Below, in pieces: positions 44,209 through 52,228 of a DNA stretch of 64,000 nt. The notes beneath the pieces are model-generated. The model ran no database searches. It was not told where the DNA came from and saw only the letters and a program-made list of their open reading frames with translations. The DNA comes from Planctomycetota bacterium (lineage in GTDB: Bacteria > Planctomycetota > Phycisphaerae > Phycisphaerales > SM1A02): NCBI GenBank assembly GCA_009926625.1, contig RFON01000006.1, positions 1 to 64,000 of the forward strand, read 5' to 3'. Position 1 is the stretch's first letter. Each line of letters begins with the position of its first letter. The translations under genes and the position numbers were made by a program.

Positions 44209-44807
44209 TTCGAACCTCCCGCATTGGCCCACCCCTCGACCACGAGGTCAACAGTCAGTTTCGCCTTGTCTTCCTTGTTGCGGCGGATGGTGATGCTCGC
44301 GATCGCATCGATCGAATCGGACTGCTCCAGGTCGCGCGTGAGCTTCGGCAAAATCTCCGCCGTTGTTTCGACTTGGAACTTCCCGCGGCACCGTTCAACA
44401 CGATTGCTGCCCACAGATTTCGTGAACGCCCCCGACTGCATCTTGCCGCCGCCCACCTCCTCGTAACCGAACTTGGCAACGCCATTCTTGCGCAGGATCT
44501 CGTCCACGCTCTTCGACAGTCCCTCGCGCGTGGTGGGGACATCGGTCGGGATGGCGACTTTGCCGTAGGTGATGGCGCCGTTCTTCGCCGCATCGCCAAG
44601 ACTGGCGCGCAATTCATTGCAGCGATCGAGATCCCGTTCGATCTGCGCTGACTGATCGGACCAGTTCCGTGCGGGTGTCCAGCAATAGTCATCAAGAAAG
44701 AGCCAAAGCGCGAGTGCCATGATCCCAATCAGTGCGAAGCGCATCAGCGGGCTCATGGAGAGGAACCGATTGAGCAGCACATGCTTGGTGGCAGGAGCGG
44801 TGCTCAC
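44205..44807 (-). CDS. gspM: GspM/PilO-like inner-membrane protein
   Basis: A 200-residue protein with a cytoplasmic N-terminus, one membrane helix at about residues 20-40 (MRFALIGIMALALWLFL), and a periplasmic region with heptad-like charged residues (DQSAQIERDLDRCNELRASL) as in PilO/GspM. The C-terminal half contains TAEILPKLTRDLEQSDSI and a strand-rich end LTVDLVVEG, a ferredoxin-like fold in the families. It is placed between GspL- and GspC-like genes with 4-bp overlaps on both sides, which supports the role. Sequence alone is weak evidence. Confidence 0.7.
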   Translation of the reverse strand: MSTAPATKHVLLNRFLSMSPLMRFALIGIMALALWLFLDDYCWTPARNWSDQSAQIERDLDRCNELRASLGDAAKNGAITYGKVAIPTDVPTTREGLSKSVDEILRKNGVAKFGYEEVGGGKMQSGAFTKSVGSNRVERCRGKFQVETTAEILPKLTRDLEQSDSIDAIASITIRRNKEDKAKLTVDLVVEGWANAGGSK

Positions 44808-46849
44808 TTCCTCACCTCCCGCAGTCTCCGCATGACCGCGTCGAACTCCCGCTTCAGGCGATCACGGGTTTCATCGTCCAGCCCAGCCGCGTTCTTCGCC
44901 GTCGCGATCCGGCCCACGGCCTCCTTTGCCTCCGCCTCGGTCATCGACTCGATCTGCGCATCGGTCAATGGCGCAGGGACCGAGGGCTTCGAAGAATCTG
45001 CAGACCGCTCTCGCGTGCGCGCTGCGCCCGGCGCGCGACCCGATCCCGCGCGCCGCCCCGCCGAGCTTGCAGCGGCCGCTGCATCTGCGGCCTGCGCTGG
45101 TGCTGATGTTCCAAGCACGGCCAAGCCCGACTCCGTGGCAGTCCCATCGGCGTTTGAAGCGGTTGGATCCACCAGCGGCGCACCACCCGTCGACGCAGCG
45201 GCAGCGGTCGTCGCTGTGGTCGCAGCTGTGGGGGCCCCTGTGGACGCAACTGTGGACGCAACTGTGGACGCAACTGTGGACGCAGACGGCTCTGTTGGCC
45301 GAGGTCCGTATCGCCGCTCGCGCAGACTCTTCGCCGCAAAGTCCTGATCTTCCTTGTAGTTGGGGTGGCGCACCGGGTCCTTCACGGACATCGTCAAGTT
45401 GAACGACACCATGCCGTTCGAGTCCGCCTTCTCGGTTGACTTCTCGATCTTCTCGAAGACCTTCGACTCACGCAGCCACTGTTGCATCAAGTTGACGAGC
45501 TGGAAGGGTTCCATCGTCACATTCTTCCCCTCAAACTTCCCGTCCACCTTGACCGCTTCCGCTTGAATGTCCACCTTCGATTGCTGTCCCTGTTGGTCAA
45601 TGCTGATTGCCGTCACCTCAACACCCTCGGGCGTGCAGGATGCGATATCGCCGAGCAGCTTGGTCATCGGGGTCGCTTGTCGAGCAATCTCGTCGTAAAT
45701 CTGTCGCTCCTTGTCGGCTCGGTCCATCTGCGCGCGGAGCAGCGCTTGGTCGGGCACCTTCCACTCCAGGTAGGCGAGGCGGCTGCGCGCAACGCCCATC
45801 GGCACCAACGCCAGCGCGAGCAGTGCGGCGATGCCAAGCTTCGTAGCGACCGGCGGGCGCTCAAGCGCCCGAAGCAAGCGAAGCCACCACTGCGCATCCT
45901 CTGCTTCAGCCTTCAACCGCAGCGAGAGCAGGCGACCGAGCGAACCCGTCAGGGCGACGGCACATCCGAGCGCAACACCGAACCGTTGTTGCCACTCGTT
46001 GCGCTCGCCGATCCCAGTGGCAAGGTCCGCCACTGCAGTCCATCCGTTGCCGCACGGCAGCAGAAGTCCATCTGGCTGCTCATCAATCGCGCGCCGCAGC
46101 GATGCAATCAATTGCTCGAGCGCCGCGTCAGGCAGTTCCAGCATCAGCAGGCTCTCGGTGACGGTCCGAACGACGGCCTCCTTCCACGCCGCCTCGTCTG
46201 TTCCGTCCTCGAGCGCGGTGCGGAGCGCCACCTTGATCCCGTTGGAGTACGCGAGTGAAATCCCACCCGACGCGCGCTGCAACAAGAGACACATCGACTC
46301 GTGCGACCCGCGCGCGATCATCCCAAGCGTCAATGCGGCGAGCGCAGCGATCGGCGGCGCGAACAGCACCTCCCGAGCGTCGCCGAAGCAACTGGGCAGC
46401 GGGGGACCTGCGCTCGCAACGGGCCAGTCAACCATCAGTGCGACACGCTCGCGGTCGGGATCGTTGGTTGGCAGCACCGCTGCACTCGTGCGCCAGCGCG
46501 CCGCTCCCCCAAGCAGCACATTCTCCACCTGCAGCCGCAAGGCCATCTCCAGTTGATCGGGTGATGCGGGCGGCAACGCCATCGTGCGCGAAATCACCTC
46601 CGCGCCGTCGAGCAGCACCACCTTTCGCGCAGCGAGTTGCTGCTCCGCCCAGGCGTGCGCTTCTTCGAGGCACGACGCACCTTCCCATGACTCCGCGGCG
46701 ATGCACTCGACGCGCGTTCCCACGATCGAGGCAACAAGTGCATCGCACCGCGTCACGCTTCCCTTGACCTGCCGCGGCGCGAAAATCGCCACGCGGGCTG
46801 GATCGGCGGTGACCTTCACCTGTTTGGACTTGGGGCGCTTGAGTGCCAT
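44804..46849 (-). CDS. gspL: GspL/PilM-PilN-like fusion with C-terminal shared module
   Basis: A 681-residue protein. The cytoplasmic N-terminal ~300 residues look like the PilM/GspL actin-like region (ARKVVLLDGAEVISRTMALP, then MALRLQVENVLLGGAARW). One helix at about 337-355 (KLGIAALLALALVPMGV) anchors it, followed by a PilN-like periplasmic domain (MTKLLGDIASCTPEGVEVTA and VNLMQQWLRESKVFEKIEKS). After an Ala/Thr-rich linker with a 12-bp repeat, the last 55 residues form the module shared with GspC. As in type II systems GspL joins the ATPase to the inner-membrane ring. It overlaps gspM by 4 bp. Confidence 0.8.
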   Translation of the reverse strand: MALKRPKSKQVKVTADPARVAIFAPRQVKGSVTRCDALVASIVGTRVECIAAESWEGASCLEEAHAWAEQQLAARKVVLLDGAEVISRTMALPPASPDQLEMALRLQVENVLLGGAARWRTSAAVLPTNDPDRERVALMVDWPVASAGPPLPSCFGDAREVLFAPPIAALAALTLGMIARGSHESMCLLLQRASGGISLAYSNGIKVALRTALEDGTDEAAWKEAVVRTVTESLLMLELPDAALEQLIASLRRAIDEQPDGLLLPCGNGWTAVADLATGIGERNEWQQRFGVALGCAVALTGSLGRLLSLRLKAEAEDAQWWLRLLRALERPPVATKLGIAALLALALVPMGVARSRLAYLEWKVPDQALLRAQMDRADKERQIYDEIARQATPMTKLLGDIASCTPEGVEVTAISIDQQGQQSKVDIQAEAVKVDGKFEGKNVTMEPFQLVNLMQQWLRESKVFEKIEKSTEKADSNGMVSFNLTMSVKDPVRHPNYKEDQDFAAKSLRERRYGPRPTEPSASTVASTVASTVASTGAPTAATTATTAAAASTGGAPLVDPTASNADGTATESGLAVLGTSAPAQAADAAAAASSAGRRAGSGRAPGAARTRERSADSSKPSVPAPLTDAQIESMTEAEAKEAVGRIATAKNAAGLDDETRDRLKREFDAVMRRLREVRK
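45240..45284 (-). repeat. 12-bp minisatellite encoding ASTV in GspL-like linker
   Basis: On the plus strand the unit GTGGACGCAACT is repeated 3.75 times without mismatch. On the coding strand each unit encodes four residues, giving STVASTVASTVA. It lies in the linker before the C-terminal module and is in frame, so copy number could vary without disruption. Confidence 0.85.
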
Positions 46850-46891
46850 GCGATCGCTTCGATGGTCAGGGGAGTTCGGGCGGGCGTTCAG

Positions 46892-48310
46892 TCAAGGTTC
46901 TCGGTACATCAGGATCTGTGCCGGCAATGTGGAACGATCAACCGTCACCACCATTTCATGTTCGGCCCCTCCCATGAAGGAACGACCCTTGCATGGGATG
47001 GTGAAGACAAAACTCTGGACATCGAGCACGCGAGACAGTGGGGAGAGTACTTCAGGCGTCATTCCTGGGATGTCCATGATGGCGGCAAGGCTGGTGAGCC
47101 CGGCTGACTTTGCATCGCGCCGTTGGATGATGGCGCTCGCAAGTCTTGGGTTCAGGTCAAATACATCCCGCAGCACTTCCTCCGTGGTGGTGTTGATGTT
47201 CAACTTGCCCGCCTTCGGCTGGGTGAACTCTTCAATCGTGCACTCATTGAGCACAGTGCCGACCGTGGCTGGATCAAGATTGTTGGGCGACTGTTGCTGC
47301 ACCGACCCGCCACGCCTGCTCGCGCCGCCGCTCGATCGTCCCGTACGACCAGCGCTCGCGCCACCCTGCGAACCCTGCGAACCCTGCGCACCCGATTGCC
47401 CCTGGCCAGTCGACAGAGTGCTGAGCGGAGCCACCATCAGCTGTTCGAGTCGAGCATTCGGCGACCGCGCATACGCCAGCAGTGCGGTGGCCTGCGGCTC
47501 CGACATCGGCACGCGTTCCATCAGGATCTTGGTGTCCGTCTCCTGCGCCTTCAAGTTGAGCCGAGGTTGCCCGCTGATCGCAAGCGGCGATGTGCGCGAG
47601 GACGCGGTCAGCAGATCGCTCCAGCCAGCATCAAGCGCGCCGTCCTCATTGTCCTCTGGCCAGGTGAACTCGCCGTCGTCTTCGTTGGCATCAAGCCGAC
47701 TGTTCAGATTCCAGTCCTCGCCGCGGAACGACTCAGGCATGACTCCTGCCACCAGTTCCACTTCGGCACTGCTGCGAAAGTCCTTGTTGCGGGGGGCGTA
47801 GGACTTGCCTCGCCCCTGATAGAACGATGCCTCGGCGCCGAGGAGTCCCGGCTCCGTGTTGGAGTCCCGCCAATCCACTATCGCCTGCGCGGTGTCCATG
47901 CCGACATCACGGATGTTCATGAGCTGCACCTGCCCAAGGAGGTTGATGTTGGCCTTGGAATGCTCATCGAGCGGTCCGGCGAGTTCCACCCGCGCAAGCG
48001 TGTGGCGGATGTCCCATGTTCCCGTTTCGAGTTCGCCGTATGAGTTGTCCTCCAACTCACTGATGAGCGCCATCGCATCCTCGGGATCTGGATTCTCCGT
48101 GTGGTACTCCATGATCGCGATCATCGTCTCGACTCCGGCGCGCGCAGCCCACCGCGCTTGCAATCGTGCGATCACTTGATTGCCCATGCTTGCCTGACGG
48201 AATGACACGACTTGGAGTCCAGCGGCCAACGCTGCTGCAATGGCAACGGCCCAGATCACGATCACGAGCACCGCCCCGCGGCGATTGTGGTGCGCGCTGC
48301 GGGAGTTCAA
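46892..48310 (-). CDS. gspK: Type II secretion minor pseudopilin GspK-like
   Basis: A 472-residue protein. N-terminal pseudopilin-like segment NRRG|AVLVIVIWAVAIAAALAAG lacks Glu at +5, as GspK proteins do. The large globular domain includes ARVELAGPLDEHSKANINLL, ending in KLNINTTTEEVLRDVFDLNP with SLAAIMDIPGMTPEVL, the T2SK helix-hairpin-like end. A Gly/Ser/Gln-rich insert (SGAQGSQGSQGGASAG) interrupts it. GspK caps the pseudopilus tip with I and J. The start overlaps the gspJ stop by 4 bp. Confidence 0.85.
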   Translation of the reverse strand: MNSRSAHHNRRGAVLVIVIWAVAIAAALAAGLQVVSFRQASMGNQVIARLQARWAARAGVETMIAIMEYHTENPDPEDAMALISELEDNSYGELETGTWDIRHTLARVELAGPLDEHSKANINLLGQVQLMNIRDVGMDTAQAIVDWRDSNTEPGLLGAEASFYQGRGKSYAPRNKDFRSSAEVELVAGVMPESFRGEDWNLNSRLDANEDDGEFTWPEDNEDGALDAGWSDLLTASSRTSPLAISGQPRLNLKAQETDTKILMERVPMSEPQATALLAYARSPNARLEQLMVAPLSTLSTGQGQSGAQGSQGSQGGASAGRTGRSSGGASRRGGSVQQQSPNNLDPATVGTVLNECTIEEFTQPKAGKLNINTTTEEVLRDVFDLNPRLASAIIQRRDAKSAGLTSLAAIMDIPGMTPEVLSPLSRVLDVQSFVFTIPCKGRSFMGGAEHEMVVTVDRSTLPAQILMYREP

Positions 48311-49314
48311 TTCGAACCTCCTTGACCACCGACTCCGCCGGCACCACCTGCACCTCCGCGTCCTGATCCACCGCCTGGTCCACCGCGCCCACCTGGTCCA
48401 CCGCGGCCGCCCATACCCCCGCGGCCGCCAGGACCGCCGGGACCGCCGCGCCCGCGTTGACCTCCCGCGCCACCAGCGCCGCTACCAGATCCTGAAAGCG
48501 GAACTCCTGCAGTGGGATCGCCGGCAACGCTCGCGCCGAGTGCTCCTGAAGCACCCGCACCTCCAGTGGGATCCTGCGCCAGTGCCCCTTCACCACCCGC
48601 ACCTGTTTCGTCGGGAGCGGGCGGCTCGTACGGAGGCGGAACGCGATCGATCGGCACGATCGTTCGCAGCGTCATCAACTCTCGCATGTCTTCGTAGGGA
48701 TCCTCGCCATCGGGATCGCCCGCAGCAAAGATCCAGACTCGCAGCGCGTGTGGCAGGCCATTCGCATCCGAGTCCCATGTGTCGTACCACTCTTCCCCGT
48801 CAAACGCTTCCACGAAGATCCCGAGAACGCCGTCCATGATCGGCTCAGCGGATCCACCGCCCTCGTCGTTCTCATCGGGAACTGGATCGACGCGCATCCA
48901 CAGGGCGCTGCCGCCGTCGTCATCCTCCACTCGCAATTGGATCTCGTGCTCGAGCCCAGATCCCTCGAGCGTCTTGTTCCGCACGGGCGCGATCCTTGTG
49001 GTGTACACACGCAGCGTGCTGCGGAACATCTCGCCACCTTCGATCGGTGCAGGGACCGTCGATTGCTCGATCACCACGCGCGTGTCGATCAGGCTGTCGC
49101 TGCGGATCACCGCTTGGACCTCGCGGCGGACGCGTTCCAGTGCCGCATACGCGCGGAGGTGGGCGGCAAGTCGAACGCGCGCCGTGGCCCGCGCCGCGGC
49201 GAGTTGCTGCAGCGATCCCCCGATCATGCCAACCACGATGACGGCGATCAGTCCCGCGATGATCAGTTCAACCAGCGTGAAGCCGCGTCGGCTGCGCACC
49301 GATCGGCGAACCAT
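48307..49314 (-). CDS. gspJ: Type II secretion minor pseudopilin GspJ-like with Gly-rich tail
   Basis: A 335-residue protein. Leader RRSVRSRRG|FTLVELIIAGLIAVIVVGM has canonical G-1, F+1 and E+5. The globular domain includes LEHEIQLRVEDDDGGSALWM and GIFVEAFDGEEWYDTWDSD, both seen in GspJ. From about residue 240 the protein is a Pro/Gly tail of which the last ~50 residues are GGxGG/GRGG repeats (e.g. GGPGGRGGMGGRGG), absent from classical GspJ. The gene starts 13 bp after gspI; a GTG at 49341 is an alternative. It overlaps gspK by 4 bp. Confidence 0.82.
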   Translation of the reverse strand: MVRRSVRSRRGFTLVELIIAGLIAVIVVGMIGGSLQQLAAARATARVRLAAHLRAYAALERVRREVQAVIRSDSLIDTRVVIEQSTVPAPIEGGEMFRSTLRVYTTRIAPVRNKTLEGSGLEHEIQLRVEDDDGGSALWMRVDPVPDENDEGGGSAEPIMDGVLGIFVEAFDGEEWYDTWDSDANGLPHALRVWIFAAGDPDGEDPYEDMRELMTLRTIVPIDRVPPPYEPPAPDETGAGGEGALAQDPTGGAGASGALGASVAGDPTAGVPLSGSGSGAGGAGGQRGRGGPGGPGGRGGMGGRGGPGGRGGPGGGSGRGGAGGAGGVGGQGGSN

Positions 49315-49327
49315 CGCACGAAGTGGT

Positions 49328-49843
49328 TCACTTGGCTGCACTGGGGTCCTCCTCCAATGACTCGAAGTACGCAGCACGGTCAAGCGCCTCGCTCGGACTG
49401 CGTTCTGGATCAGGGTCCTCGCCAAGCCGCAGCGCCACGCGCGTTGCACATCGGTACTCGCGCCCCTGAGGATCCTTGACGATCAGCAGCACATCGCACG
49501 GCATGCCCTGCGGGGCGTCCTCGATCTTCATGTCGTACTGGAAGTCCCCGTACTTGTAGTTGGGGTCGAATGACGAGAATGATCCCGACGGCGAGTACTG
49601 GCGGTTCCACTCCACGGGGCCGAGTGCCACCAAACTGCCGAGCAGTTCATCCATGAGCGCGGCTGCCTGAACGGCGTGTTCGCCGCGTTGCTGTGCGGTC
49701 AAGGACTGCATCGAAAGCGAGATCGCCGCGCCGAGCCCAATGGCCAAGATCACCCCAGCCACGATGACCTCCATCAGCGCGAACGCCCGCGGCGCTGCCA
49801 GTCGCGCGGTGCGCACGATCGACTCGCTGCGCACGCACATCAC
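49328..49843 (-). CDS. gspI: Type II secretion minor pseudopilin GspI-like
   Basis: A 171-residue protein with pseudopilin leader ending PRA|FALMEVIVAGVILAIGLGA (A at -1, E at +5). It contains a single helix then MDELLGSLVAL and YDMKIEDAPQGMPCDVLLIV, consistent with the GspI beta-sheet domain. Overlaps the gspH stop by 4 bp and precedes gspJ. The assignment rests mainly on order and length; residue similarity is weak. Ala at -1 instead of Gly is tolerated by some prepilin peptidases. Confidence 0.75.
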   Translation of the reverse strand: MMCVRSESIVRTARLAAPRAFALMEVIVAGVILAIGLGAAISLSMQSLTAQQRGEHAVQAAALMDELLGSLVALGPVEWNRQYSPSGSFSSFDPNYKYGDFQYDMKIEDAPQGMPCDVLLIVKDPQGREYRCATRVALRLGEDPDPERSPSEALDRAAYFESLEEDPSAAK

Positions 49844-50406
49844 CAGCGCTCTCCCCGCACGCCGCTTTCAAGGTCGACAGGATCCCGAACGAATGCTTCG
49901 CGCCTGCCTTCCTGCTGCCGCATCGGAGTCATCGCGGATGATGGCAGCGACACGGTCGCGTTGACCAGATCGGACTCGAGTCGCAGTTCGATGGAGGGGC
50001 GTCCGCCGCCGGGCACGCTTGGCGCCATCCAGTCGCCGCCACTGACGGGCTCGCCATCGATGACTACATCCACGAGGCGCAGCGCGTCGGGGAGGTGCAC
50101 TGCGTCACTCATCGGATCTGGCTGCCACTCCTGCTTTTCGGGGACCTCGCCGCCAATGCTGAGCGCAGATCCCTTGACGAGGAGCGAAAGGTCGCCCGAC
50201 TTTGGATCCTGCCAAAGCGCGACTTGCTGGCCAGCTGACATCGCCTCGCGAAAGGCGTAGGCAGCGAGCAGTTCCTCGACCGCATCGATGGCCGCCTCGT
50301 GCTCCAAGCGCGTGGTGGTCGCCAAGCGCGGAACGATGAGCCCACCAATGATGACCATCACCAGGATGGCGACGATCAGTTCGATCAGCGTGAAGGCGCG
50401 GCGCAT
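49840..50406 (-). CDS. gspH: Type II secretion pseudopilin GspH-like
   Basis: A 188-residue protein with a short leader MRRA|FTLIELIVAILVMVIIGGL (E at +5, A at -1). The body carries LEHEAAIDAVEELLAAYAFR, resembling the GspH alpha-spine and connecting segment, and a C-terminal domain with a PSIELRLESDLVNATVSLPS strand pair. It follows gspG with a 44-bp gap and overlaps gspI. Classified as GspH from position, length and motif. Confidence 0.78.
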   Translation of the reverse strand: MRRAFTLIELIVAILVMVIIGGLIVPRLATTTRLEHEAAIDAVEELLAAYAFREAMSAGQQVALWQDPKSGDLSLLVKGSALSIGGEVPEKQEWQPDPMSDAVHLPDALRLVDVVIDGEPVSGGDWMAPSVPGGGRPSIELRLESDLVNATVSLPSSAMTPMRQQEGRREAFVRDPVDLESGVRGERW

Positions 50407-50450
50407 CTATCACCCTTCAATGTGGGCATCCTGCGATGACTCTCCAGTAC

Positions 50451-50915
50451 TCACTGCGAACTGGAAATGTCCGCGTTCTCACCCTCGCCGCCTGGCTGCT
50501 TGTCGGCGCCGTAGCTCACGATGTCGAATGCGCCGTTATCCCCAGGCACCTTGATGATGTAGCGGCCACCCCACGGATCATCGAGCGCCTTCGCTCCGCC
50601 CTCGATCTGGGGGTTGTCGCCCTCGGTCAGGACAATGAGGTCATCTGGAGGCGTGCTTGCCCCCGATGCGACCATGTAGAGGCGAACCTGGCTGGCGATC
50701 TGCTTGACGCCTGCCCGTGCCGACTTCGACTTGGCATCGCCGATCCAGCGGATCACATTTGGCGCGACCACAGCGGCAAGGATCGCAACGATGGTCACGG
50801 CCACGATCACCTCCAACAGGCTGAAGCCAGCGCGGGCGCGCGGGATTGTGCGCCGCATGACTCGGCGGCAATCGGAACAGGGAGCGAGGGCCTTTCGGTC
50901 ATCAGTCGTGCGCAT
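50451..50915 (-). CDS. gspG: Type II secretion major pseudopilin GspG
   Basis: A 154-residue protein. Leader of ~28 residues ends RARAG|FSLLEVIVAVTIVAILAAV with Gly at -1 and Glu at +5. The C-terminal domain has DDPWGGRYIIKVPGDNGAFD and IVSYGADKQPGGEGENADIS, matching the conserved GspG end including the Ca-binding loop (DPWG, YGADG-like). Start at 50915 is favoured by GGAG nine bases upstream. A shorter start at 50858 would also leave an intact leader. Confidence 0.92.
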   Translation of the reverse strand: MRTTDDRKALAPCSDCRRVMRRTIPRARAGFSLLEVIVAVTIVAILAAVVAPNVIRWIGDAKSKSARAGVKQIASQVRLYMVASGASTPPDDLIVLTEGDNPQIEGGAKALDDPWGGRYIIKVPGDNGAFDIVSYGADKQPGGEGENADISSSQ

Positions 50916-50976
50916 GATTCATTTCTCCAAGAGGTAGTGAGGCGGGCAAACGGCGAATGAAAACAACATGGTTCGA

Positions 50977-52221
50977 TCAGCCTGCGAGTCCTTGCTGCAT
51001 CTTGAGCAGAGGGAGCAGGATTCCGCTGAGAACGAAGCCGGCAACGGCACCCATGACGATGAGCAGCACGGGTGGGAGTGCCTTCGTGAAGACTTTGAGG
51101 GACTGGTTCACCTGACGGTCGAACGCAGTCGCCGCATGAAGCAGCATCGGCTCGAGGCGACCGGAGCGCTCGCCGATGTTCACGATCTGCACGAGCAGCG
51201 GGGGAAACAGTCCCGATCGCTCGAGCGGATCGGCGAGTGACGAACCGGTCGTGACGCGTTCAAGAACCTGATCGATGGCAGCCATCATTGCTGCGTTGCC
51301 GAGCGTGTCGCGAACAACACGGAGCGCCTGAAGGATCGGGATGCCCGCGGAGACCAGCGTCCCAAGCGTGCGCGTGAAGCGAGCCACCGCCACATCGCGA
51401 AGCAGCGTGCCAAGAATCGGAATCCGCAGCAGGAAAAGGTCGACCTGCAGTCGGTTGGTCGGCACCGCGATCCATGTGCGCCAGGCCAGCAGCGCGCCGA
51501 CGATGCACAACAGGATCAACCACCACCACGATGCCGTGAAGTCGGCGACATTGAGCAGCACCATGGTGGGCCACGGCAGTTCGCCGCCCCCCGGCTGACT
51601 CATGAGCGGCTTCATCAACTTCGGCAGCACGAAGGTGACGAGCACGATCACGCTGGCGACCACGAGCCCCGCCACGATCATCGGATACACGGTGGCGCCA
51701 ACAAGCTCCCGCCGCAGTTCGACGGAGCGGTCGAGCAGGTCGGCGAGCTGGTGCAGCACCTCCGCGTTTCGCCCTGAAGCATCGGCGGCGCGGAACATGC
51801 CGACGGTCATGTCATCAAAGGGCGGTCCGTACTCCTTCGCAGCTTGATGCAGCGTGACGCCCGCCTCCACTCGCTCGATGATGAAGTCGAGGATCACGGG
51901 AAGCGCGCGCCCCGCAGCCTGGCGACGCACCGTTCGCAGCGACTGCAGCAGGGGCAGGCCAGCCTCAATGGCCGTCGCCAGATTGCGGATCAGGGTGGCC
52001 AGTTCCGAGCGGTTGATCGTTGGCTTTCCACGCGCCGCGAGTCGGATCGGAGCCGCGCCTGCGTTCCCTCCGCGCGCTCCCTTGCCGTCCTCGCGAAGCT
52101 CCTCGATCGAGGTCGCGACCACGCCCTTCACCGACAGCATCCGCATCGCCTCCGAGCGATCCTGTGCTTCGATGACGCCTGCGCCAGCCGCGCCAATGCC
52201 TTGGTACCGGAAGGAGGGCAT
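50977..52221 (-). CDS. gspF: Type II secretion inner-membrane protein GspF
   Basis: A 414-residue polytopic protein with the usual length and three or four membrane helices. It opens PSFRYQGIGAAGAGVIEAQD, has two GspF/PilC domains, for example LATLIRNLATAIEAGLPLLQ and FTRTLGTLVSAGIPILQALR, and ends with PPVLLIVMGAVAGFVLSGIL and LLPLLKMQQGLAG. GspF forms the inner-membrane hub around which GspE drives pseudopilus growth. Lies 7 bp downstream of gspE. Confidence 0.94.
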   Translation of the reverse strand: MPSFRYQGIGAAGAGVIEAQDRSEAMRMLSVKGVVATSIEELREDGKGARGGNAGAAPIRLAARGKPTINRSELATLIRNLATAIEAGLPLLQSLRTVRRQAAGRALPVILDFIIERVEAGVTLHQAAKEYGPPFDDMTVGMFRAADASGRNAEVLHQLADLLDRSVELRRELVGATVYPMIVAGLVVASVIVLVTFVLPKLMKPLMSQPGGGELPWPTMVLLNVADFTASWWWLILLCIVGALLAWRTWIAVPTNRLQVDLFLLRIPILGTLLRDVAVARFTRTLGTLVSAGIPILQALRVVRDTLGNAAMMAAIDQVLERVTTGSSLADPLERSGLFPPLLVQIVNIGERSGRLEPMLLHAATAFDRQVNQSLKVFTKALPPVLLIVMGAVAGFVLSGILLPLLKMQQGLAG

Positions 52222-52228
52222 GAGAGAC

